Assembly (NCBI GenBank): GCA_002840895.1 | Contig: PHCZ01000001.1 | Coordinates: 600,027 to 664,026, forward strand | DNA: 64,000 nt | Direction of reading: 5' to 3' | Origin: Bacteroidetes bacterium HGW-Bacteroidetes-8 | Lineage (GTDB): Bacteria; Bacteroidota; Bacteroidia; Bacteroidales; UBA932 | In this document: piece by piece, positions 18,648 to 27,082 of the stretch | Layout: every line of letters begins with the position of its first letter | Position numbering within the stretch: position 1 is the first letter of the stretch | The notes under the pieces: model-generated | Database searches by the model: none | Told to the model about the DNA's origin: nothing | The model's input: only the letters and a program-made list of their open reading frames with translations | Position numbers and translations under genes: made by a program

Positions 18648-19856
18648 ATGAACTACCCCTGCAAAATAATATTTCTGGTTATTAACCTGTTTTTTTGTGC
18701 CTCGATGCTTGATGCTCAAGGTACGATAACATATAACGACCAGAGATTGCTCGAACTAAAGAGAGCCTTTTTAAGAGACGAGGAGAGAGTTGTCGCACAT
18801 ATCAATGCAATAATCGAATCATCGGAACACTATTTCTCGGAGAAACCCGTAAATATTGTTTCAGATAAAAAAAGATTTGCTCCAAGCAGAGACCCACGCG
18901 ACTACATCTCCCTCTCCAGATATTGGTGGCCCGATCCTGATTCAAAGGACGGGCTGCCATATATCCGGCACGATGGAGAGTCAAATCCGGAGCTTGAAGA
19001 GTATGATTACAGAAAGATTACCCGTCTAGAGAGTACTCTAACTAATCTTGGTATGCTCTACTATATTACAGGTCAAGAGAGATATGCCCAAAGAGCTTCA
19101 CAGATTCTTAATGAGTGGTTTTTGGACCCTGTAACCGGGATGAATCCAAATATGGTCTATGCACAATATGTTCCCGGTATGACCTATCTTCGGGGTACTG
19201 GTATCCTGGATGCTCGTTCAATTGTCAATGCATTAAACGGTGCTAAGTTAATAGAGGGGAGTAAATTCTGGAGCAATACCCAAAAGGAGGCTCTGACAGA
19301 TTGGGTAAAAGCATTTCTCTACTGGATGCATAATAGCACTCAGGGAGCTCTGGAGAGAAACGCCTCAAATAATCACGGTCTTTGGTATGATATAATCCGT
19401 ATGGGATTACACTTCTACACAGATGACTACTCTCAGGTGAAAAAGGTTATTGAAAACTCCCTATTTAACAGACTTGATCTGCAACAAGAGAGTGATGGAA
19501 GCTTCCCTCACGAACTTGCCAGAACATTAGGGCTCAGTTATACCGCATTTGCTCTGGATGCATTTTATGAGGCTAATGAAATTGCATTAAAGGTAGGAGT
19601 AGATTTATGGAGCATCACCACACCAAAAGGAAGGTCAATTGCAAAAGGGGTTGAGTTTGCATATCCATTTTTCCTTGAGCCACATAAATGGAAATATCAA
19701 CAGATCTCTCCGTTTGAGAAGGAGAGGGGGGCGATGATTTTATACATTGCAGGATTAAAGCTAAAAAAGCGAGAGTATATAGATGCTTCAAAAATAATTG
19801 GATACACTACGAAACCCTCTTTTAAATCACTACTATACATAGACATAAATAACTGA
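18648..19856 (+). CDS. Alginate-lyase-fold polysaccharide lyase (PL38/PF05426-like), copy 1
   Basis: A 402-residue exported (alpha/alpha) toroid lyase. Signal peptide runs to about residue 23 (LDA-Q). Family landmarks are YWWPDP (92-97), PYIRHDGESNPE (104-115), GMNPNMVYAQ (164-173), the active-site NNHGLWYD (241-248) with Asn and His as neutraliser/base and Tyr247 as partner, and DGSFPHELARTLG (283-295). These match the PF05426 alginate lyase domain, and within CAZy the closest fit I can recall is PL38, known for mannuronan or glucuronan cleavage. The adjacent gene at 19861 is a clear paralogue. Polymer versus oligomer action cannot be told from sequence. Confidence 0.82.
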   Translation: MNYPCKIIFLVINLFFCASMLDAQGTITYNDQRLLELKRAFLRDEERVVAHINAIIESSEHYFSEKPVNIVSDKKRFAPSRDPRDYISLSRYWWPDPDSKDGLPYIRHDGESNPELEEYDYRKITRLESTLTNLGMLYYITGQERYAQRASQILNEWFLDPVTGMNPNMVYAQYVPGMTYLRGTGILDARSIVNALNGAKLIEGSKFWSNTQKEALTDWVKAFLYWMHNSTQGALERNASNNHGLWYDIIRMGLHFYTDDYSQVKKVIENSLFNRLDLQQESDGSFPHELARTLGLSYTAFALDAFYEANEIALKVGVDLWSITTPKGRSIAKGVEFAYPFFLEPHKWKYQQISPFEKERGAMILYIAGLKLKKREYIDASKIIGYTTKPSFKSLLYIDINN

Positions 19857-19860
19857 TAAT

Positions 19861-21114
19861 ATGAATTTAATAAGAAAATTCACAACTATAATATTGTTAT
19901 CTGCCACTGTTGTTAGTTGCTCAAAAAGTGAAAAAATTATCTCCATTATGTATGATGATTCTTTGCTTAAAGCAGCTAAAGATGCAATAGCTGCAAATGA
20001 CAGCGCTATTATGCCTAAATATGCAGAATTTATAAATTACGTAGACTCTGTTATAATAAATATGGAGCCGCTTAGCGTTGTAAAAGATAAAAAAAGGGTG
20101 GCTCCAAGTAAAGATCCAAGAGACTATATTACTCTATCACCTTATTGGTGGCCGGATTCAACCGTGGAGGGAGGAGTCCCTTACATCCGCAGAGATGGAA
20201 GGAGAAACCCCGAAGTTTATGAGTATCTGGAGCGGGTTAATAGCACAATATTCGCAGAATCAGTTCAACTATTGGCAGTTGCATATTATCTAACCGATAA
20301 TGAGAAATATGCAGAAAAGTGCGCTCAGATGCTTAGGGTGTGGTTCCTTGACTCTGTAACCGGAATGAACCCAAATATGACATATTCTCAAACTGTTCCC
20401 GGAATGGTTGAAATAAGAGGCACAGGTATTATTGATGCCCGTAGAATTGCCGGTGCGCTTAATGGTGCAAAAATGATAGAGAATTCACCATCCTGGAGCC
20501 AAGAGGATAGATTAAAACTAAAGGATTGGGCAAATTCATTCAGATACTGGCTGGAAAATAGTGTAAACGGGCTAAAAGAGGCTCAGGCACCTAATAACCA
20601 CGGGTTGTGGTATGAGGTTACCCATCAGGCTGTTGTTATGTATGGGGGTGACTACGACTATTTGCGTAAAATTATTGTAGATAAACAGTTGCCAAGGATT
20701 GATTCCCAAATGCAACCAGATGGTTCATTTCCACACGAACTGGCCAGAACTCTTGGGCTTCACTACTCTACATTTGCAATGGAGGCTCTTAGTCTGACCG
20801 ATATAATGGCTGAGAAGGTTGGCCTAAACATTTGGGATTATAAAGCAGCTAACGGAAACAGTATGTTGTTAGCTCTGGAGTATCTTAAACCTTTTTGGAA
20901 AGATCCACAAAGTTGGCCTCATATGCAGATCAGTCCGTTCAATAGTGAACGTGGCTCTCTGCTTCTTTATCGTGCCGGAAAAAGAACTAATATTGAAGAG
21001 TATGTAAAATTGGCCAAATCTATCGGGTACAGCCCCGACATCAACGAGAAAGAGAACTCAAATACTATCCCACGGATTAATTCCCTTCTTTATTATAAAT
21101 TGAACATTGAATAA
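19861..21114 (+). CDS. Alginate-lyase-fold polysaccharide lyase (PL38/PF05426-like) lipoprotein, copy 2
   Basis: A 417-residue paralogue of the preceding gene, starting 4 nt after it. It has a lipoprotein signal with lipobox VVSC (Cys20), unlike copy 1, so it is probably membrane-anchored while copy 1 is soluble in the periplasm. The same landmarks occur: YWWPDS (95-100), PYIRRDGRRNPE (107-118), GMNPNMTYSQ (168-177), NNHGLWYE (245-252; Tyr251) and DGSFPHELARTLG. The residue after the tyrosine is Glu here but Asp in copy 1. It is the last gene of the operon, 36 nt before a strong terminator hairpin. Confidence 0.82.
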   Translation: MNLIRKFTTIILLSATVVSCSKSEKIISIMYDDSLLKAAKDAIAANDSAIMPKYAEFINYVDSVIINMEPLSVVKDKKRVAPSKDPRDYITLSPYWWPDSTVEGGVPYIRRDGRRNPEVYEYLERVNSTIFAESVQLLAVAYYLTDNEKYAEKCAQMLRVWFLDSVTGMNPNMTYSQTVPGMVEIRGTGIIDARRIAGALNGAKMIENSPSWSQEDRLKLKDWANSFRYWLENSVNGLKEAQAPNNHGLWYEVTHQAVVMYGGDYDYLRKIIVDKQLPRIDSQMQPDGSFPHELARTLGLHYSTFAMEALSLTDIMAEKVGLNIWDYKAANGNSMLLALEYLKPFWKDPQSWPHMQISPFNSERGSLLLYRAGKRTNIEEYVKLAKSIGYSPDINEKENSNTIPRINSLLYYKLNIE

Positions 21115-21150
21115 GTGAGTTAAGGTTAACTTGTTTGGTTATTTAAAAAA

Positions 21151-21184
21151 AGGAGGCCGGTGATATTGAATCTACCGGCCTCCT
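21151..21184. terminator. Bidirectional intrinsic terminator
   Basis: Perfect 11-bp stem AGGAGGCCGGT / ACCGGCCTCCT with a 12-nt loop, preceded by a run of seven A and followed by a T-rich tract, so it can work on both strands. It separates the rightward lyase operon from the leftward lipoprotein and sensor-kinase genes. Confidence 0.9.
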
Positions 21185-21200
21185 GATTTTTTAAGCCTCT

Positions 21201-21749
21201 CTACTTTAAAATATAGGCCAACACTTTTGCATCCATTGCTACTTCAAGAGTTATGGAAATCGGGGAGCTTGTATTACCAGAAACTGTAACAGTAGCCTGC
21301 TTTTCGGTAAGAAGTTTTGAAGCCACCCTGTCAAATAGTTCATCAGGAATATCCGGAGTATATTTATTGTTAGTCATTGTTATGTTGGTTATTGTAACAA
21401 TATTCCCAATACCCAGAATGTCTAGTGAAACAGAGTTTATAGACTGACCCTGAGTTAGACCTAAAACAGTAACTTCGAGCTTTTCAAGGTCAATATCCTT
21501 AATTTTCTTAATGTAAGGCTCTAAGTCAAAGTTCTCCTCAATCTTTAGAACCTCTGTAACAGAGAATTGGACGGGAGCGTTATTGGCATTCAGACTCCCG
21601 GGTAAGTTAACTCCAAACTCAGTCACCACAATAGGAATCTCTGTCTCAAGCCGGGTTGTTATAGTAATAGTTGCAAGCTCTCTTAACTTATCGCATCCAG
21701 CGAGAGAGAGCAATAAAATAAACACAATTATTGGTTTGATAGCCTTCAT
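21201..21749 (-). CDS. Hypothetical lipoprotein
   Basis: A 182-residue protein of unknown function. I chose the ATG at 21749 because it gives MKAIKPIIVFILLLSLAGC, an ideal lipoprotein signal (lipobox SLAGC). A longer frame from a TTG at 21779 would add ten residues before it and overlap the kinase gene. The mature part is rich in Thr, Val and Ile and alternates hydrophobic and polar residues, suggesting a beta-sandwich. No enzymatic motif is visible. It follows the sensor kinase gene by 26 nt on the same strand and is probably co-transcribed with it, so a ligand-presenting or envelope role beside the sensor is possible but unproven. Confidence 0.7.
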   Translation of the reverse strand: MKAIKPIIVFILLLSLAGCDKLRELATITITTRLETEIPIVVTEFGVNLPGSLNANNAPVQFSVTEVLKIEENFDLEPYIKKIKDIDLEKLEVTVLGLTQGQSINSVSLDILGIGNIVTITNITMTNNKYTPDIPDELFDRVASKLLTEKQATVTVSGNTSSPISITLEVAMDAKVLAYILK

Positions 21750-21775
21750 AATAGTCTTGTTATAAATATTAATAA

Positions 21776-24700
21776 TCAATTACTTATAGGAACAGTAAAA
21801 TGAAATACAGAGCCCGTCCCCTCTTCACTCTCTGCAACGATTTTTCCTCCGTGTTTCTCAATAAAATCTCTGCATATGAGAAGTCCGAGACCTGTACTAG
21901 GCTCCCCATCAGTACCTTTTCTGTTTTTAAGTAGATCTATTTTATAGAGATTCTCAACCATATCTGAACTCATTCCGATACCATTATCTCTGACAGATAT
22001 CTCTGCCATATCTCCCTCTCTCTTTTTCGCTGAGATCGTAACTCTCCCGCTTCGATGAGTGAATTTTATTGCATTTGAGACAATATTTCGAATTACTGCC
22101 TGAAACATATATCTGTCAACTTTTATAGATAAGTCGTCAGGTATTTCATATACAATTTCAATACCCTTTTTTACAGCTGTCTGAGAAAGAAGTGACATAT
22201 GTTCTTTGATGATTGAAGAGGCTGCAACGCTCTCAGGGGTAAAGGGAATCGCAGATTGCTGCATCCGGGACCACTGCAGGAGGTTTTCAAGAAGATTATA
22301 TAGATTTGCCGCAGATGTATTAAGGCTTATTGCAAAGTTTTTAATATCCTCCATAGTCAACCCGGGCAACTCATCTGCCATTATTTGAGTGAGTCCCAAA
22401 AAACTGCTGAAAGGACCTTTAAGATCGTGTGCTATAATTGAGTACAGCTTATCCTTTTCTAAGTTTATAACAGAAAGCTCTTCGTTTTTTCCTCTTAGTT
22501 CACAAGTCTGCTCATCTACTTTTTGCTGAAGTAGTTGTTTATCGTGATTCAATTTACTCTCTCTGTATTTTATGTAGCTATAAATAGCAATTATTAAGGT
22601 TGCTATTAATAAAAGATAGAACCATCCGGTATTCCACCAAGGAGGTCTTATAGTAAATTTATATTCTGCTTCATTGCTCCATACCCCTTCACTACTAATG
22701 GCTTGTACCAAGAAAGTGTATCTGCCGGGTTTTAGATTTCCATAGGAAACCTCAGTCCGGTCAGTGGCTGAGCTCCAACTGCCGTCTAAACCGATAAGTT
22801 TGTATTTGTATTTTATCTTCTGGATCTTGGTGTGAGTTATTCCTATGTAGCTGAATGAGATGTAGTTCTGTTTATAAGAGAGTTTAAGTTTTTGAGGCAT
22901 AGAGTACCATTTCGAAAGACCGTTAAACTCTATTTTACCTATCTTAACTCCGTTACTAAGAACTAAAGATGTATCATTTTTCCCTGCCACTTCGCTCCAG
23001 GGAATATTCTCGTTAAAAAGCTGAAGATTTGTTATTTGTAGTTTTGGAGCTTGGATTGAAGCTCTCTTCTCTCCGTGAAAAGCAGTGAGTCTGTCGTTAG
23101 TACCCACCCACACTGTACCGTTTTTATCCTCTGCTAACGCTCCAAGGTTACATCCTATTCCAAGGAAACCATCTTCGTAATTATAGCTTTTAAAGAGGGC
23201 AATCCCATCGCTTCCATCAATTTTGTGAATAGCTTCAGATTTTAGAATGTTTATTCCGAATCTGGTACCTGCCCATAAATTATTTTGAGAATCCATTAAC
23301 AAACTTAAAACGTGATTATTATTAAGGCCATTCTCTTCTGAAAAATTTATGAAGTGAGTTCCGTCATACCTTATAACACCCTCACCACCGCTACCAAACC
23401 ATAAATTTTCATCTCTGTCTTCAATAATGCTATAGACAGTATTTGTTAAGAACCCGTGCTCCTTGGTATAGTGTATAAATCCCTTTCCATTAAAGCAAAT
23501 TGCTCCTCCTCCATCTGTGCCAAACCAGATTCGTCCTTTATAATCTTCCTGGACTGTTAGTACATTATTGCTGGTAAGGCCACTTTTTAACGAATAGTTT
23601 GAAAATTTATCTCCATCAAATTTAGAAACTCCACCGCCGTAAGATGTGAACCACATATTACCCTTGCTATCCTGAAATATCTTTCTTATGTTGTTATGAC
23701 ATAGACCTTGATCAACTGTATAGGTATAGGAGCTGCTGCCATCATATTTTGTTACCCCGCCACCATCAGAACCGAACCAAATGTTTCCGGATCTGTCCTG
23801 ATAAATAGAGTATACCCTATTGTTCAGCAAACCTGATTCTCGTCCAATGTGAGAGAAGTATATCTTTCTGATTCCATCTTCAATTGAAAATCTACATTTG
23901 GTAACAGCCCCTCCGAAAGTACCCAGCCACAGAAACCCGTCTCTATCCTCTAATATGCTCATTACTCTACTATTGCCAAGCCCTTCGTTGCTAGTTAAGT
24001 GTGTAAATAGCTCACCATCGAATCTGGATAATCCGGCACCTCTTGTTCCTAGCCATATATTTCCGTCTCTGTCCTGAAGCAGACTTCGTATATAGTCAGA
24101 ACTTAAACCCTCGTTTGAAGTATAGGTGGTAAAAAAATTACCATCAAATTTTGTGACACCTGAATCTGTTGAGCCAAACCACATATTCCCTGCCGAATCC
24201 TGTAAAATTGATCTTATAAGATTACTGTTGAGCCCCTCTTTTTTTGAATATAAACTAAATAACTCTCCATCGTATTTAACCACTCCATTGCTAGCTGTCC
24301 CAATCCACACATTCCCGGAAGAGTCGGTTAGAAGGGTATTAACAAAATTCTGTACAAAACCGACATCTTCTGTGTAGTTTGCAAATTGCATCCCATTAAA
24401 AACAGATACGCCTCCTCCGTTTGTTCCTATCCAGATATTTCCGGCTTCATCTTCGGTTATAGCTCTGACATCATTGTTAGATAGCCCGTTACTCTCCGTA
24501 TATCTAGTTAAATTCTCTCCGTCATACTTAGTAAGTCCCTCACCGGTTGCAAACCATAAATTCCCTTTTTTATCCTCAAAAATTTGATTAACCACATCAT
24601 TAAAACCGGAGCTGTTTGTTCCAAAACTTGTAAGAAATATACCGTCGTATCTTGTTACTCCTCCTCGAAAGGTACCAAACCAGATGTTCTCTTTACTATC

Positions 24701-25282
24701 GTGAATAACCGATAGTATAAGATTGTTGCTTAGCCCTTGACTTGTTGTGTAGTGAGAGAAGTATTTACCGTCATATTTTGTTAATCCGTCATCTGTTCCA
24801 AGCCAAAGATTACCCAGATTATCCTGTGTCATAGATCGTATCTGGTCGTGCCTCAACCCCTGAAGCTTGCTTAAACTGCTGAAATTATATGGATTAATAT
24901 CTTTAATATATGCGTTTTTGGCTATAACTACCTCCGGAGCTTTGCAAAATAGTGTATTTTCAACAGCTTTATCTGATGTAGAATTTTCAACTCCATTTTT
25001 ACCCATTACTTTAACTTCCGGAACAATCCTGGAAGAGATGCCGGATTTAACTGCACGGCGAACGATGGAGAGGTATTCAACTTCAGATGAGAGGCTAGCT
25101 TTTGAAACTTTGGGTTTGCCTGCCTTTATTACGATTGGGGGCATAACAGAGTCTGCTGCAAGAAAAAGGCCTTTTGACTGCACCGACTGCTTTTTTAAAG
25201 ATGTTGAGATGGGCTGTTCGTTATTGGATTTACAAGAGAAAATTACTAACAGTAAAAAGATGAAAAGTAAATTTTTTCGCAT
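21776..25282 (-). CDS. Two-propeller (HTCS-like) sensor histidine kinase without receiver or output domain
   Basis: A 1168-residue sensor. Layout: lipoprotein-like signal with VIFSC (Cys17); a linker; 14 Reg_prop repeats of the NxWxGTxxGGVxxYDG type (about 145-760), enough for two seven-bladed propellers; a Y_Y_Y domain (about 790-875); one transmembrane helix (about 887-906); a coiled coil; HisKA with His952 in IIAHDLKGP; HATPase with N-box near 1070, DNGIGM and STGLGLL. Hybrid two-component systems of Bacteroidota normally continue with a receiver and an AraC-type DNA-binding domain. Here the protein ends right after the kinase. No response regulator is in the window. The propeller sensor next to a lyase operon suggests glycan sensing. 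Confidence 0.9.
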   Translation of the reverse strand: MRKNLLFIFLLLVIFSCKSNNEQPISTSLKKQSVQSKGLFLAADSVMPPIVIKAGKPKVSKASLSSEVEYLSIVRRAVKSGISSRIVPEVKVMGKNGVENSTSDKAVENTLFCKAPEVVIAKNAYIKDINPYNFSSLSKLQGLRHDQIRSMTQDNLGNLWLGTDDGLTKYDGKYFSHYTTSQGLSNNLILSVIHDSKENIWFGTFRGGVTRYDGIFLTSFGTNSSGFNDVVNQIFEDKKGNLWFATGEGLTKYDGENLTRYTESNGLSNNDVRAITEDEAGNIWIGTNGGGVSVFNGMQFANYTEDVGFVQNFVNTLLTDSSGNVWIGTASNGVVKYDGELFSLYSKKEGLNSNLIRSILQDSAGNMWFGSTDSGVTKFDGNFFTTYTSNEGLSSDYIRSLLQDRDGNIWLGTRGAGLSRFDGELFTHLTSNEGLGNSRVMSILEDRDGFLWLGTFGGAVTKCRFSIEDGIRKIYFSHIGRESGLLNNRVYSIYQDRSGNIWFGSDGGGVTKYDGSSSYTYTVDQGLCHNNIRKIFQDSKGNMWFTSYGGGVSKFDGDKFSNYSLKSGLTSNNVLTVQEDYKGRIWFGTDGGGAICFNGKGFIHYTKEHGFLTNTVYSIIEDRDENLWFGSGGEGVIRYDGTHFINFSEENGLNNNHVLSLLMDSQNNLWAGTRFGINILKSEAIHKIDGSDGIALFKSYNYEDGFLGIGCNLGALAEDKNGTVWVGTNDRLTAFHGEKRASIQAPKLQITNLQLFNENIPWSEVAGKNDTSLVLSNGVKIGKIEFNGLSKWYSMPQKLKLSYKQNYISFSYIGITHTKIQKIKYKYKLIGLDGSWSSATDRTEVSYGNLKPGRYTFLVQAISSEGVWSNEAEYKFTIRPPWWNTGWFYLLLIATLIIAIYSYIKYRESKLNHDKQLLQQKVDEQTCELRGKNEELSVINLEKDKLYSIIAHDLKGPFSSFLGLTQIMADELPGLTMEDIKNFAISLNTSAANLYNLLENLLQWSRMQQSAIPFTPESVAASSIIKEHMSLLSQTAVKKGIEIVYEIPDDLSIKVDRYMFQAVIRNIVSNAIKFTHRSGRVTISAKKREGDMAEISVRDNGIGMSSDMVENLYKIDLLKNRKGTDGEPSTGLGLLICRDFIEKHGGKIVAESEEGTGSVFHFTVPISN

Positions 25283-25441
25283 ATCAGCAGCCTTTTTATA
25301 TTTGAAACTGCTAGCAAGTTACAAATAAAAAATCATTAGAACGGCAGCAAACCTATATATATTATAGTAAAGGTGATATATCAAGCCGGATATTTGTAAA
25401 AAAAGAGATATCTTGCGCCCCATTTTAATTATACGTATATA

Positions 25442-27082
25442 ATGATATCCATTGACGGATTATGTGTTGAGTTCAGCGGGACAACTCTTTTTGAAAATAT
25501 CTCTTTTGTAATCAATGATAAGGATAGAATTGCCCTGATGGGAAAGAATGGTGCAGGAAAATCTACCCTTCTCAAAATTCTATCGGGCTCCCGTAAACCA
25601 ACCAGAGGTGTAATCTCGGTACCTAAAGATTCCATTGTTGCATATCTTCCTCAGCATCTTATGACAGAAGATGGAAAAACACTGTTTGATGAGACAGCAA
25701 TGGCTTTTTCTCACCTGCATGAAATTGAAGCTAATATTGAGAGACTAAACAGCAGTTTACAGGAGCGTACAGATTACGACTCCGATGAATACTATAAAAT
25801 CATAGAGGAGCTCTCTGCTGTTAGCGAAAAATATTATGCTATTGATTCAACAAACTATCACGAGGATGTGGAGAAGGTACTCTTTGGACTGGGGTTTAAA
25901 AGGGAGGATCTAAGCAGACAGACATCGGAATTTAGCGGTGGCTGGAGAATGAGGATTGAGCTTGCAAAGATTCTTCTTAGAAAGCCGGATCTTATTTTAC
26001 TGGATGAACCTACAAATCACCTTGATATTGAGTCAATAATGTGGCTGGAGGAGTTCCTCATAAATCAGGGCAAGGGGGTTGTTCTAATCTCTCACGACAA
26101 GTCATTTGTAGACAGGGTCACAAACAGAACAATTGAGCTGACTATGGGTAGGATATACGATTATAAGGTAAACTACTCTCACTATCTTGAACTTAGAAAA
26201 GAGCGAAGAGAGCAGCAGCAAAAGGCATTTGACGAACAGCAGAAGATGGTTGCGGAGACCAGAGAGTTTATTGAGAGGTTCAAAGGAACCTATTCCAAAA
26301 CAAATCAGGTTCAGTCAAGGGTTAAGATGCTCGAAAAACTAGAGATGATGGAGGTAGATGAGATTGACACGTCTGCATTAAGGCTCAAGTTTCCACCATC
26401 TCCCAGGTCCGGGAACTTTCCGGTAATCGCAGACTCTGTCGGTAAAGATTACGGATCTGTAAATATCTTCTCCAACGCAACATTTACAATACACAGAGGC
26501 GATAAGGTAGCTTTTGTCGGAAGAAACGGGGAGGGAAAATCTACTCTGGTTAAGTGCATTATGAGTGAAATTGAACATAACGGCAAACTGGTACTGGGTC
26601 ACAATATAAAAATCGGATATTTTGCTCAGAATCAGGCCTCACTTCTGGATGAAGATCTAACTGTATTTCAAACAATAGATGATGTTGCTGTAGGTGAAAT
26701 ACGGAGCAAAATCAGGGATCTTCTGGGAGCTTTTATGTTCAACAAGGAGGATTCAGACAAAAAAGTTAAGGTGCTCTCCGGTGGGGAGAGAACTCGTTTG
26801 GCTATGGTTAAATTACTGTTATTACCGGTCAATTTTCTGATTCTGGATGAGCCCACAAACCATCTGGATATGAGAACCAAGGATATCCTAAAACAGGCAC
26901 TAATAGATTTTGATGGTACTCTCATCATTGTCTCTCACGACAGAGATTTTCTGGATGGAGTTGTAACAAAAGTATATGAGTTTGGAAATAAGAGAGTAAC
27001 CGAGCACCTTGAGACAATCTTTGGATTTCTTGAGAAGAAGAGAATGGCGAATCTCAAGGAGATTGAAAGATCGAATCAATAG
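25442..27082 (+). CDS. ABC-F family ATPase
   Basis: Cytosolic ABC-F protein with two nucleotide-binding domains and no membrane segments (546 residues). Domain 1 has Walker A GKNGAGKS (34-41), signature SGGWRMR (about 166-172) and Walker B LILLDEPTNHLD. Domain 2 has GRNGEGKS (about 360-367), LSGGERTR and FLILDEPTNHLD. A charged P-site-tRNA-interaction linker joins them. Such proteins bind the ribosomal E site and modulate translation, and some protect from antibiotics. The ordinary linker length gives no reason to call resistance. The closest general group is Uup/YbiT-like. Its 3' end overlaps the convergent PurF-like gene by 7 bp. Confidence 0.93.
   Translation: MISIDGLCVEFSGTTLFENISFVINDKDRIALMGKNGAGKSTLLKILSGSRKPTRGVISVPKDSIVAYLPQHLMTEDGKTLFDETAMAFSHLHEIEANIERLNSSLQERTDYDSDEYYKIIEELSAVSEKYYAIDSTNYHEDVEKVLFGLGFKREDLSRQTSEFSGGWRMRIELAKILLRKPDLILLDEPTNHLDIESIMWLEEFLINQGKGVVLISHDKSFVDRVTNRTIELTMGRIYDYKVNYSHYLELRKERREQQQKAFDEQQKMVAETREFIERFKGTYSKTNQVQSRVKMLEKLEMMEVDEIDTSALRLKFPPSPRSGNFPVIADSVGKDYGSVNIFSNATFTIHRGDKVAFVGRNGEGKSTLVKCIMSEIEHNGKLVLGHNIKIGYFAQNQASLLDEDLTVFQTIDDVAVGEIRSKIRDLLGAFMFNKEDSDKKVKVLSGGERTRLAMVKLLLLPVNFLILDEPTNHLDMRTKDILKQALIDFDGTLIIVSHDRDFLDGVVTKVYEFGNKRVTEHLETIFGFLEKKRMANLKEIERSNQ

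Noticed and set aside
21201-21779. Longer start (TTG 21779) for the hypothetical lipoprotein
   Set aside because: It would overlap the kinase stop and put ten residues in front of a perfect lipoprotein signal.
25442-27082. Antibiotic-resistance ABC-F
   Set aside because: Ordinary linker length and housekeeping context. Most Bacteroidota have such genes in their core genome.
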